Below, piece by piece: positions 21,513 through 32,900 of a stretch of 64,000 nucleotides of DNA; the stretch's first letter is position 1, and each line of letters begins with the position of its first letter. Origin of the DNA: Astropecten irregularis (lineage: Eukaryota > Echinodermata > Asteroidea > Paxillosida > Astropectinidae); contig OZ020250.1 of assembly GCA_963971285.1 (NCBI GenBank), positions 18,690,783 through 18,754,782 of the forward strand. Direction: 5' to 3'. The notes under the pieces were generated by a model. That model did not search any database and was not told where the DNA came from. It was given only the letters and a program-made list of their open reading frames with translations. The translations under genes were made by a program, and so were the position numbers.

Positions 21513-21552
21513 GAGAAAGATCCTGCTAGGATCGAAACGCGTCGGGCCCTCC
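21513..21552 (+). repeat. Dispersed 40-bp motif with GATC..GATC hairpin and CGAAA, copy 2
   Basis: gagaaagatcctgctaggat then cgaaacgcgtcgggccctcc. Preceded by three copies of an aatctttgagaaaaa-type tandem (21450-21510). Confidence 0.55.
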
Positions 21553-22817
21553 TTACTTTAAGCAAAAAATAAAAACAAATAAGACGCTTACAATATTTGA
21601 AGTAATGATCTCTAAAACAATAGTTAATCAATTAATTGATCTATTTGTTTCACACAGAGTGGTTATTATTATGGTGTGGCACCGTGGCAAGTTTCATCGC
21701 AATCTTCCATTGTACGGCCAAGATCTAAAAGGCAGCCCCTACCCCCGGCTTGAATAAGGTAAGACAAAAATCGTTCTTTAATAGTTAAACCTAAACAGGG
21801 ATAGTATGATAACATGGTGTTACGGGGCAAATCGAACGATTGGTTTTGGTTTTGTTATGGATTCTGTACAAGGAAAATTACAATTGATTTTTTCTATCAA
21901 ATGGCTACAAATCTATAGTTTTCTTTCATCTTTCCGCAATGCTACAGTTTTTCATAAGTTAACGTCGTATTTTTTTTCGTTTTTTTTTTCATCTTCTGCG
22001 GCTCAAATCTGCCTCCCCCATATCGATCTCCGCCCATCCATGGGGATTGTTATGTAAGGTTTATGATATTCTTTCATCAACTGGTATATATGCAGAACGT
22101 TTCTATACTATAGTCACGCCCAACTTTACCAAAAATTATAAAATAGAACGATTTCGAGGTTTTTATCTTGGAAAATTCGTCGACTTCGCTGTTTGAAAGA
22201 CAGACAAACAAAATATCAAACAACACACTGAAATCGAAAAATCGAGTCAGAAAAAAATTTAAATATTCAATTTATAGAGCTATATAATAAATAGATCATA
22301 CTTACTTTAGAGTCAGAATTTATAAATCTCGCAGAAAGATGAATATCACTCAACCTTCTCCCACTGATTCTGAAATGGCAATGATAGGCCTACCCAGTGA
22401 TGGGCAAAGTACGGTTTATTTCCAATGCTATCGAAAATTATTGAGTTTTTTTTTCTCGTGTATAAGTGAGTACTATTTGTGTGCATTGCTTGAACAGCCA
22501 TGGCAACTGCAAAAACAAAGGTAGCCCGTGGCACGGTAATGTGCCCAAAACTCGCACTTTGTCCCACGTTAATCGTTCTGTTTGAGAGCCACAGCAAACC
22601 CACTCATGATTAGGCTCGATCTCATTGGTCGATTACCTTGACACGTGACCGCAATGCAGGTTTTTGTTTGGACAGTTATGTTTGCGCGTTCGTCGGGGCG
22701 GATATATTTGGGTTGCTACGTATAGAGTCATCGCATAATTACTTTTGAACCACTTAACGATTTTTTCTTCTTTTTTTGCATACAAATGAGTGCTCTTCAT
22801 AACATTTTACACTTTCA

Positions 22818-22953
22818 AGGGGCGGATCCAGGAGTTTTCAAAGGGGAGGAGGGGGGGGGGGGTCATGGAAATGAAATGCATGCCTAGCGTAATGGGGCCA
22901 ATTTCATAGAGCGCTTAAGAACAAAAAAGAGGGTGCCCCGAATCCGCCCCTGC
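22818..22953. mobile_element. Short element with ggggcggatcc / ggatt-cgcccc ends
   Basis: Left aaggggcggatccagg, right inverse cgaatccgcccct. A fragment of the GGGGCCAATTTCA family (about 22894-22927) and a G run lie inside. Confidence 0.45.
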
Positions 22954-23394
22954 TTTCATGTTTTTCTTGTATTAATTGATCATTCTGTTAAAGGAGAAAC
23001 CACGAAAAAGTGGACATTCTTTGATTCGAATGGGCGAGGACGCCAAACAGTTAACTGTGAATTCTTAGAAATAATCAACACTTTTCAGAATAGAGTGACG
23101 TCACAAGAGTCGTTAAATAATAAATACTATTCTATTGGGTAAACAAGGGAACAAGCAAAACACTTTTGCGACGTTGTCAATGGCAACCCAACATCATATT
23201 TACCAAACATTTGCTTGAATAGGCTTCAAGTGCATGGTCGTTCTTCAATGTGACAATATCATTGTCAACACCATTTTGTATCTGTAAATAAACACGTGTT
23301 AATTTTAACCCCGATTTCTATAATGGTTCACGAAAGTTTAATGACTGTGTACATGAGGCCAAAATCCGCACCATGTGGTTTGTGAATGTATAGG

Positions 23395-23622
23395 GGGGTT
23401 AACGAAACGGAGGATCGGGCTCAGGCTCGGGCTCGGGCTCAGACTCCATTTCGTGAATCATTATAAAATAGAGGCCTGCGGTTCGGAAGTAGATTCTCTG
23501 GTTTGAAAAGGAAAACAGAGCTTCAGCTTCAATGAAAAACCACAACCTATATTTCCAGCATATGGATGACAGAGCCGGAACCCGCCTAAGCCTAAGCCTC
23601 CGTTTCGTAAACCCCCTTTGGG
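23395..23622. mobile_element. GAGCCT fold-back element, copy 2
   Basis: Ends gggggttaacgaaacggagg and cctccgtttcgtaaaccccc are inverted. Internal ggctcgggctcgggctc on the left, few hexamers on the right. Core as in copy 1. Confidence 0.74.
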
Positions 23623-24071
23623 GAGACTGTGTGAAAGGAAATTACTGCGCCAAAAGTCGCTTACATTCCTATGTGACACAAAGTCACTATACTGGAATGA
23701 CCCATCATACTATAGACTCTCCAATGATATACGAGAATAGCGCCGTGACAATTACCTGCATATTCCATTGTGAAACGATCGAAACAAAATGATATATCCG
23801 TTTAGTAATTTGCTAGTCGAATAACCGAAACCGAAACTTATAGAAATTGCGGTCCTTCCATTTCTCAACAATACTTCTGATGACGATTTAAGTAGAAATG
23901 TAGAGACTTTAAGGCCACAAATGGGTCTATAATAGAACTTCACAAGCATTTTGCCTGAAAGCAAAAACTGTGTTGGTGATGGCGAGTATTATTCCCACAG
24001 TTACTGCTATGATGTCCACTGTTATTTACTTAAATAGAAAACTACAAGTAGCACTTTAATGACTAACTAGA

Positions 24072-24185
24072 GTAAAGCTGTGCATAAGCTTACGTAGCAA
24101 CTACTACTTCATCTGATGCAATGATTTACTTCACTGCATCTGATGAAGTAGTAGTCACTACGGAAGCTTAAATGCAGTTTTACTT
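24072..24185. mobile_element. Hairpin element, 114 bp
   Basis: Arms include ctactacttcatctgatgca and its inverse tgcatctgatgaagtagtag, with outer parts gtaaagctg and cagttttac matching imperfectly. No second copy in the window. Confidence 0.65.
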
Positions 24186-24629
24186 TTACTATATAGTTTC
24201 TCATTATAGTGCTACTTGTACGTTTGTATTTAATATTGCAATCTGACTGACACGGCTACCCACCACTTTTATTGAAGTAGAAATATACCCCTCAGTACTA
24301 CAAAAGTGCTGCATCTCATTAAGAAAAGTGCAAAATAGTTTTTGTTTTTTTTCAAATCATATTTTTGAACTGCCGTTAAGGCGAATAACCGAATCTTAAC
24401 CTAACGATTATTTTGACAACAAAACGATTATTCGGTTAAATCGCAGCCATATGCACGACACAGGCGTTTTGTCTTCGGAAACATGAAACTACATGTATTC
24501 GTATCTGGTGCCTCGAGACATGCCCATTAGTCTATATTGCATCGAATACAAAGGAACCAGACTACGTATAAGAATAGCGACAGATATAAACCGTTGCCAA
24601 GTTGTGAAGAGTAAACCAATCAATACTAA

Positions 24630-24868
24630 TGGCCTTTCTCAAAGCGCGGCTTCGGCTCAGGCTCCGGCTTCGTCTCTGTCATCCTCTATGGTGAAAATAT
24701 AGGTTGTGGTTTTTTATTGAAGCTGAAGCTCTGTTTTCCTTTTCAAACCAGATAATCTACTTCCGAACCGCAGCCAAAGGTCTCTATTTTGATACCCGTT
24801 ATTGTAGAATGGATTCACCAAATGGAGCCGGAGCCTGAGCCGGAGCCGAGTTTTGAGAAAGGCCCCCA
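24630..24868. mobile_element. GAGCCT fold-back element, copy 3 (opposite orientation)
   Basis: Ends ggcctttctcaaagcgcggc and gagttttgagaaaggcccc. The interior carries the same core as copy 1 but inverted (gttgtggttttttattgaag). Confidence 0.72.
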
Positions 24869-25507
24869 AATTATTCAACACTGTCGACAATAGACGTCAC
24901 TAGTTCAAAAACTGGTTTTATTTTGTAACGAAATATGAAGATGTGTAACAACGAATGCAAGACAGTACATATTTTACTCCAATAATAGTAACGCTTCGCT
25001 CATTATCTGTACACAAACTACTTTCTTTTTTGGAATGTATTTTCATGAATTTTGGTCAAAACATTTTTTAGACAATCTGTGCACTATTCTGTACAGATTT
25101 TAAGTTTTCTGGCCGTCTGTGGCATTCGTAATATCCGAACGGCAATTATTATGAAAGACATTGGTGTTATTTAAATCATCCGTAATTTAGAAATACTCCT
25201 TCGTGATTAATAAATTGTTAATAAAATTTTCTCTGTAAGCATGCACAGGAATGCTATAATGTATCAAACAATGGACAACCAGGAAACTCATAATCTGAAA
25301 CCGTATACAAAAAGCATTTTCGACATTCATATTTCCCAAATTTGCTAAATTCCATTTGTAACGAAGATATGTATGACATTTCGTATCATGGAAATATTGT
25401 TTTGAGGTGACTGCAGGGCATTGACCTATGTGCGTAATTGTTGCACGTCATTTAAAGTTAAGATAACCTTAAGTGCTATAGTAAAATTATCACTACTTAA
25501 ACGCTTA

Positions 25508-25829
25508 AAGGTGATATCATACTTTGGATTTTGTCAAAGAAATACAGATTCATGGGCAAAAATATCAAGAAAGATACAGTAACAGTCATCTGTTGAAATT
25601 TCAGTCCCATACGGTGCCCACTTTCCTCTTTTCACTTTTATTTTTTATCTTTAAGAGATCAAAAATAATTGTGATCATTGGTTTTACTCTTTTCTCGATA
25701 AATACATAATTTCAGGCAGAAATGTGTTAACGGTATGTTTCTACCATCACCATCATTATACCCTGTAAGTTATAGGTAAATCTGTGAAGATTTCTGTTTC
25801 GGTACGCTACCAAAGTATGATACTACCTT
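25508..25829. mobile_element. TA-family MITE, inverted orientation
   Basis: TA-bordered TIRs aaggtgatatcatactttgg and ccaaagtatgatactacctt; internal order is the reverse of the copy at 13842. Confidence 0.8.
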
Positions 25830-26536
25830 TAATGTGCAGTAAATACATACTAGTGTATGCATTCAGGTGCATGAGATAGAAGCGACAACAACTCAGGTAC
25901 TATGTTGGGCTTCAGGCATCTGAAGTATGTCGTTTTCAAAATTTCACGCATCACCTCATGCATTTCAGATGTCTATAATTATATTTTCACTCAAGTGCAG
26001 TAAGTGCAACAAAAACATGTGCCTTATAATAACACATGCTTGAGGAGAGTGGACCTTTTTACAGTGTGGTTAAACTTTTACAAAAACCATCTCAATTCTC
26101 CAAATGGATGGAGAACCGTATAGCCACTATGTAAGCCTGTAACTTTGCTGTGTCCCTCATGTTATGAGCCTCCATGTTATGGGCTTTGGTAAAATATTAG
26201 TTATCTGAGAGACTGAGACTAGAGCTGGGATTAAGACCCCTTCAGTACTATATTTCGCTATGACGATCAAGAACCAAATATCTGTAGATAATCCTTAAAT
26301 CCCTGTAAAGATAATCCTAAGAGAAACAGCCCTCATTTAGATTAATCGTTCTGTATCTTGTTATACAGATTAATCTGTTTTTGGTTGAATCTCACATAAT
26401 TGCTGCGCTATAAGCTATTCAATTCCGTAAGTTATAGGTAAATCTGTGAAGACTTCTGTCTTAAATGCATGCAACCAATATATGAACAACTTACAGGGAT
26501 ATTGTCCGTCGTTTACCCTCACAGTAATGCATGAGC

Positions 26537-26792
26537 AAGGTAATTTCATACTTTGGTTTTTGCCAAAGAAAGGCTGATTTAGGGGCAAACATTATTAGGA
26601 AAGGTACAGTAACAGTCATTCTTTGAAATAACCAGTCCCATATGGGGCCCACGTTTTCAGAAAACAACATTACAGGCAGAACGATTTTAACGGTATGTTT
26701 CTACCATCACCATCTTTATACCCGGTAAGTTATAGGTAAATCTGTGAAAAATTGTTATCTTGATATGCTACCAAAGTATATGATGTTACCTT
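26537..26792. mobile_element. TA-family MITE, 256 bp deletion copy
   Basis: Left aaggtaatttcatactttgg, right ccaaagtatatgatgttacc then tt-TA. The left TA is lost. A detached fragment (gtaagttataggtaaatctg) sits at about 26428-26462. Confidence 0.7.
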
Positions 26793-27310
26793 TAATCATA
26801 GGCCAAAAGTGTCAGACTATATCTATAGGTGAATTAAAACTGGACATAAACTGTCGTAAACAAGAAAAAATATTTTACCTATTATTCAAATATACTCAAT
26901 ATTTTAAAATATACGTATACACAAATACTAATTTCAAGTGTACATGTGATGTGCATTTTTATACAAATAAATATCAATTAAATTTATTCTATATCCATAT
27001 AACTGTATGAACAATATTTACAATCTATATTTGAGATTAAAATTCATTTTGTATGTACCCATAAATACGTACGTGTACGGCATAATACCAGACAATACTC
27101 AGGTGCAGTTTTCGTGAAGGATGTTGCATTGTTTTAAAACTGTCAATCCATTGACTAAAAAAGTGTGATTTTAATCGTTTCAAACATCATGAATGTTACG
27201 TAGTTCTATGGGCCCAATTAAACCAATTTCTTTGCATAATAATACATTGACTGCAACGGGGCATGTGATATAGGGATTTGATGATAGCTCAGTTTCCTAT
27301 CAGCCAAACT

Positions 27311-27515
27311 GGGGCCGATTTCATAGAGCTGCTTATATAGCACACAAATTGCTTAGCACAAAAATAGCTTGCCCTATAAAACAAACCACCATTGAAATTC
27401 CATTTGATATTCATGGTCAGCGAACAACAGCCAAAGAACAATTGCAAGTGATACACAACACAGAAATGTCATGCCTAGCGAATTTTTGTGCTAAGCAGCT
27501 CTATGAAATTGGCCC
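27311..27515. mobile_element. GGGGCCAATTTCA-family MITE copy 3
   Basis: Ends ggggccgatttcatagagct and agctctatgaaattggccc; internal aacaacagccaaagaacaat core in inverse orientation. Confidence 0.76.
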
Positions 27516-27524
27516 TGACGGCCA

Positions 27525-27655
27525 AACGAACGAAGACAATTGACTATTAGGAAACAATGCCAACATAGGGCTGGATAGCTCAGTTGGAAGAGTATCAGTC
27601 CGTATTCCGGAAGTCGCTGGTTCGAATCTAGCTTTCTAGTCAATTTGTCTAAATT
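27525..27655 (+). mobile_element. tRNA-related dispersed repeat, copy 2
   Basis: Contains ggctggatagctcagttgg (D-arm like) and ctggttcgaatctagc (T-arm like), preceded by attgactattagg as in copies 1 and 3. T-stem pairing is broken, so it is not a functional tRNA. Confidence 0.62.
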
Positions 27656-27912
27656 CACTTTTCAATAACAAATAATGATGAATAGATAGATTGACCGATA
27701 ATGACACAGGGCGCGGCCATTTTAAATTCCTGGCAGCCTTTTGCAAATTTTTTTAGTTTGCACAGGCGTTGGCTCCTGTAAAGAAATAAACAAATTTGTA
27801 ATTTCATTTTCACCTCAACTGGCGGGGCCATGGTGAATAGTCAAGCATTGTAGTCACGGCGTATAAGCCGCAGTGATTCCAGATAAAATACAGACATTAG
27901 CGAAAGGAGCAT

Positions 27913-28049
27913 TGGCCGTGTCCAAAAATCTATGGCTGCGGCTGCAAATAACACACTAGTCTATGTAGAACGGCTGCAGTCACTGGCTAGTGGCTGCCAT
28001 AGGTGCGTTTGTAATTTGCAGCCGCAGCCAGAGATTTGTGACACGGCCA
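27913..28049. mobile_element. GCTGCGGCTGCAAAT hairpin element, copy 2
   Basis: Ends tggccgtgtcc and gacacggcca. Long arms include ggctgcggctgcaaata and its inverse; the loop is gtgactgcagcc-like. Best-preserved of the four copies. Confidence 0.78.
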
Positions 28050-28138
28050 TTTTGTCCCTTTCAAATGGCACACGGTCTTGCTCATGTCAAGAAAAACACA
28101 TTGCGATGTCTGACGTCATCAGGAAACTGTACTATATA

Positions 28139-28266
28139 GGGTGCATTCGTTTAGCTAATATGTGTCAGCCCTTACTGGGAATTGTCGCGCTATATTGCAC
28201 AAAACAAGCGAGAGAATGGGGACGAGGTTGACTGGTATCGACCCGGGGGAGCTAAACGAATGCACC
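28139..28266. mobile_element. Short TIR element (ggtgcattcg ends), copy 2
   Basis: Ends ggtgcattcgtttagct and agctaaacgaatgcacc are perfect 17-bp inverted repeats. Same family and nearly the same length as 9418-9545. Confidence 0.72.
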
Positions 28267-28982
28267 CATAGTGATCCGATCAGCAGTTTAATACACAACT
28301 CATTTGCATCAATTGATTTATCCCAAGTTTTTCTCTTATACAGAAGCTTCCCACAATATTTAGTTTTCGCATTGGATTGTGTATAACTACAACATAGACC
28401 GACTTGACTATAATAATCTGATAAAAAGGCACTCCATTCATTGATAAAATATTTACACTTTGCAAATAGGTACGTTCCAGATTCACAATCGGGACGACCC
28501 GGAAAATTACGCTAAACTTAGTGGCTTCGAAACACCACCATGACATTTTCATCGTTTTCTCTCTTCTTTTTTTTCACTTTCTTCAACATTTTCGTTTGGT
28601 CCTCCATCTTTCGATTTTTTTTCTTTCGTTTTTTTAGCCTACTGCAGAAACATAGAAACAAGGCTGGAAAATATTTTCATCAAATAAATAAATAAAATTT
28701 GAAATAATTTATACATAATAGTCCGATAGTTTCGCCGATCTAACCTACCGCAGTATTGTCCATACTTTGTTTTATACTCCCAATTAGAGACCAGCTTTCA
28801 AAAAACTTAAACGAGCCAAAAAGGCAAGAAAAACCTTGAAAGTTGCGATGAAAACAGTCAGTGAATCTTTAAACGAAGAGAGTTGACATTAGCGTGCTTG
28901 CATTTGTGATAACTAAGAGCAGGAGAGCCTTGTGTCAAGGCTAGGGGTGTTTTCGCGCCTATTTTGCTAGGTAGACATAGAT

Positions 28983-29185
28983 TGTTTAAGAAACGGAGGC
29001 TCAGGCTCCGTCTCGGGCTCCGGTTCTATTTCGTGAATTTATTCTGAAATAACGGGTATCAAAGTAGAGGCTTTTGGCTGCGGTTCTGAAGTAGATTCTC
29101 TGGTTTGAAAAAGGGAAACACAACTTCTGATTCAATGACAAATCACAACCTATAATTATATTGAGTATTATGGATGACAGAGCCA

Positions 29186-29239
<54 letters not shown>

Positions 29240-29242
29240 TAT
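28983..29242. mobile_element. GAGCCT fold-back element, copy 4, with nine hexamers
   Basis: Left aagaaacggaggctcaggct; right a pure GAGCCT run of nine units at 29186-29239. Core as in other copies. Confidence 0.76.
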
Positions 29243-29288
29243 CCGCCCATAGGCACTTTCGAGGATAGCCGACCTAGTGGAATTTATG

Positions 29289-29498
29289 GGGCTTTACGAA
29301 ATGAGGCTTGAGGCTGGGCTTGCATGGAATTCATTTTGATTCCGCCATTTTCTGTCGAGAATAAGATGAAGGGTTTGAGATACATGACGAAGCTAGAGCC
29401 TTTCTTCGGCTTCGTCATGTGGCCCAATCCCTTCGTTTCGTTTTGCGGGCCTCAAATGGCGGTAGCGAAATAAGCCCAAAGCCTATAGCCTCAAACCT
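29289..29498. mobile_element. GCTTGAGGC fold-back element, copy 1
   Basis: gctttacgaaatgaggcttg on the left and cctatagcctcaaacc on the right. The interior (atgacgaagctagagccttt, cttcgtcatgtggccc) matches 55505-55930. It directly abuts the next element at 29499. Confidence 0.65.
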
Positions 29499-29640
29499 GG
29501 GGTCGATTTTACGAAGCCCTACGATCAATCGTAACTCGAGTTACGAAGCATAATCCATCGCATGCTACGAAGGCCTGCAAGGCATCATATTAGTCCTACG
29601 ATTGATAATAAGTTAAGATGAGTTTAGTGAAATCGGCCCC
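29499..29640. mobile_element. CGATCG/TCGAGT hairpin element, copy 2
   Basis: Ends ggggtcgattttacgaagc and gtgaaatcggcccc, inner aactcgagttacga. Same family as 13475 and 44492. Confidence 0.7.
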
Positions 29641-29788
29641 GGTTTCGTAAAGACCCAATAATGTAAAAGATTTAGGCGCAAACTGTCCCACAGTGCATTT
29701 TCTCATAATATGCCTCCATTGCACATTTATCCGTGAAATAGTCCGTCCATTGTATAGGTATAGTTAGGCCAAAGTGGTGGGGTCATTA

Positions 29789-29976
29789 TCACTCGTGATT
29801 CGGCTGGGCTGGTGGGTTCTGCTCGGTCGATACCTTAGCGCCGCTTCCTTTCATCTTCATGACGGCAAAGACGACAATCGTAGTAATGATCAGGATCAAA
29901 ATAACCGCACCGATGGCGATACCAGCTATGGCTCCTGGTGACAGGCCGCCTACCGGCGCAGGTTGCCCACTGTCAC
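29789..29976 (-). CDS. Gene C exon 9: membrane helix and tail
   Basis: Acceptor GTCTTTTGACAG. Encodes DSGQPAPVGGLSPGAIAGIA, a long aliphatic helix, KMKG stop-transfer and a tail ending PPAQPNHE. Stop TGA at 29791-29789. The first residues (DSGQ) echo exon 8 (PDSGQ), suggesting the linker arose by local duplication. Confidence 0.86.
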
Positions 29977-32900
29977 CTGTCAAAAGACCAATCATTTGGT
30001 TGATAAGATAAAACTGATAAAACTGAAAACAACAAAATCTTCTCTGAGAAGCTTGAGCTACGATTATATTTCTCCAATATATGATATATTTCGCTCGATG
30101 CTCCAGGATGACACTTTAAAGGCATTAAAAAGTTCGATTTTTTACTAGTGACATTATTGTTGGTTTTTGGGGTGTTATATTTGTTTATGTGTGAGTTAGC
30201 GTTACTTTGTAAGTATTTTTGTTTTTGCTCCTTTTTTTGTTTTCTTTCTTTCTTTCTTCCAAAGCTGTTTTATCTAAGTTAATGACTCATGTACTAAACA
30301 TGCAATGTACTTTACCTTTTTTTATAATTAATCTTTTAGAAAGTGAAACAGTCTCTTTTAATTTGTATCTTTAGATTTTCATGTTTTTAGACAATAAGGT
30401 TCCAGATGGAAAGTCAAAGTCTTTGTTCTTTTTTGGCTTCAAATTCAATTTTTGGATGGTTATTTTCAAAGTTTACATGTCTGATTACTTGAGGGACCCA
30501 ACAGATAAAACCCATTCGAAATTGTGTAAGTAGGCCTATGATATGCAATGATACTTTCATCGAATTTGACCTCGAATCAAATGTAAAACGCAAGATAGAA
30601 GTTACTAATTTAATCTAAACCATTCAGATGCTCTCAAATTGTACACTGACTGACAAACAGATCTTACTCATCAATAATGAAACCAAGTTTGGTTCTTAAA
30701 GGCCACCCTATTTTATTTTCCCCTGAAATGTTAATGGACTTACCAGTTGTCTGGCTGGCACTGGTCGTCTGGCCCGAATCCGGAACTGAGGATAAAATAA
30801 TATCAATGTTAAAATATTGGCGCGGGAAATTGTGTTTCGTCTTTATGTCACCGTTTCCGGGCCGCCATCTTGTGTGGAGCAGAGCCACACAAAATGGCCG
30901 CCGCGCCAACGTGATCGTCTGGGTTTTGGTCGGAAAAACATCGATTTTCATCAAACGGAATGATCGTGAGTACACAAAATAAAAAATAAGCTGCATTTCA
31001 TCCCTGACCTACTGAGAAGAGATTTTCAAGCCGATTTTTCATGTCTTTGTTGTAATTTGGGGACATTTCCGGCGCAAATACCGTGAAGTACGATATTTGT
31101 TGTCTGTGTCTAAATGTCGAACTCTATGGTTTACATAGGTCCCTGCATTTCCAAATTTACCCATCGTTTCTAAAGCCACTGCCATAAAGAGAGAAATATA
31201 TCTCTGGACACGCCTTTATTGAAGGCCTGCAATTTGTACCTTATTTGGATCATCATGAAAGTTTACCGTGCTAATTCCCACGTGCCATCGGCTCGGGGTT
31301 GGACGCAGAGGCGGGAAACAGACATTACAGTATACAGCTGGATAGTAAACATTCGGAAATCATTGATCACCATTATAATGAAAATCGAAAAAGTCGAGCA
31401 TTTTCGACTAAGCCGACATACCGGTGACCGTGATCGACGATGTATCGACAGCCAGGTCGGTCGAGTTGGCCAATGCCTCCACCAGCTGATTCTTGATTGC
31501 GTCTGGGGACAAGACCGTCTCGACCGTGAATTCGAGCTGGAACACCGCTATGATGCTGCCACTCTTGAACTCGGTAACTTGGCAGCCTTGCAGGCCCCCG
31601 CCTAGGGATTCGTTGGAGGCAAGGATGAGCTGTCAAAGAGATGGCATAGCAGTGTAGAATAAGCTTATGCAGATCATTGGAAATGATCGCTGCCCTTAAA
31701 GGTAGTATCATACTTTGGTAAGAAACTAAAACAGAAATGTTCACAGATGTACGTATAATTTACAGGATTATGAAGATGGTGGTGGTAGAAACATACCGTT
31801 ACAATTTTTCCGCCTGAAATGGTGTATTTATCCAGAAATTAGTAAAACAACGATCGGAAATCTTTTTGATCTTTTAAAAGATCAACAATGAAAGAGAAAA
31901 GACTGAAGAAATGCTGTGACTGTTTTTCAATGTTTTCTCAAAAAGTGGGCATCGTATGGGACTGAAATTTTCACAGATGACTGTTACTGTATGTTCCTTG
32001 ATATTTTTGCCCATGAAACCAAAGTGTATGATATTACCTTTAAAGGTTACCTGAAATCAAAACTCATATGAAGTTAAATACATCTGTATTGTTATCAAAC
32101 TCAACCTGTCTATCATTGTTTGTGCTAAAAATATTGTATATAGAAAAAGGAGGTATTTTAGACCCATAATTGAGCACCCCACTTTTTGCGACGTAAAACC
32201 TTGCTTACGTGACGTCACATGCAGAACGCCACGCAGTATACTGTGGTGCGAACCTATACTAGTTCTGTAGGTGACGTCACACGCTATTAGAGTGAATCTG
32301 TTCCAAGAGGGGCTTTGGGGGGGGGCATACATGTACTGATTTTGTAACTTTTTGGTAAAATGAAGCGCTTACATACTTTTTTAGACATATTAATTTATAT
32401 AGTCAGTAATTACCGTATTAAGCAAAAAATTAATTAAGCACTTTCACCACTTTCTCAAATTTGATTATACATTAAACCTTTAACTCCCATGTTTATGTTT
32501 AGAGTGTGTCTTGAATGGACTAGTGTGTTCAAATTGGTTTCATGGTTTTTTTCTCATGAATGGGCTATCTTGGGGGTAAACACCTGCAGTGTTGGGGTCG
32601 AGTCCTCAGATCCGAGTACAGAGTAGGCCTACTCCGAGTACTTCAAGGTCTGAGTACTGAGCCGAGTCCGAAAAACATTGTTGACGAGTCCAAGTCCAAA
32701 GTTTCGAGTACGAGTACATTCAAGGGCGAGTATGCAGGGCCGAGTCACAGAGTACCCAAATCCAAGGACCTTGGTGCATGTGTGATATAGACTTACCGCA
32801 TCACAGACTTTCTCACTGAGCTGCATAAACTCCGTGGATGAAGAATTTGTGTATGCTTCTGAGAACACTGCATCCTCTCCGCCTACTGCAGTAATTCTCA

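Larger units (their letters stand above)
18312..29788. other. Spacer between genes B and C: no gene recognised
   Basis: About 11.5 kb. Apart from the repeats listed separately, stretches such as 19270-20830, 21560-22800 and 24870-25500 are AT-rich with only short open frames lacking domains. Weak GC islands coincide with repeat ends. An upstream exon or promoter of gene B should lie here, but I see no convincing signal. Confidence 0.6.

Noticed and set aside
31219-31605. Plus-strand 128-codon frame
   Set aside because: Antisense of gene C exon 7.
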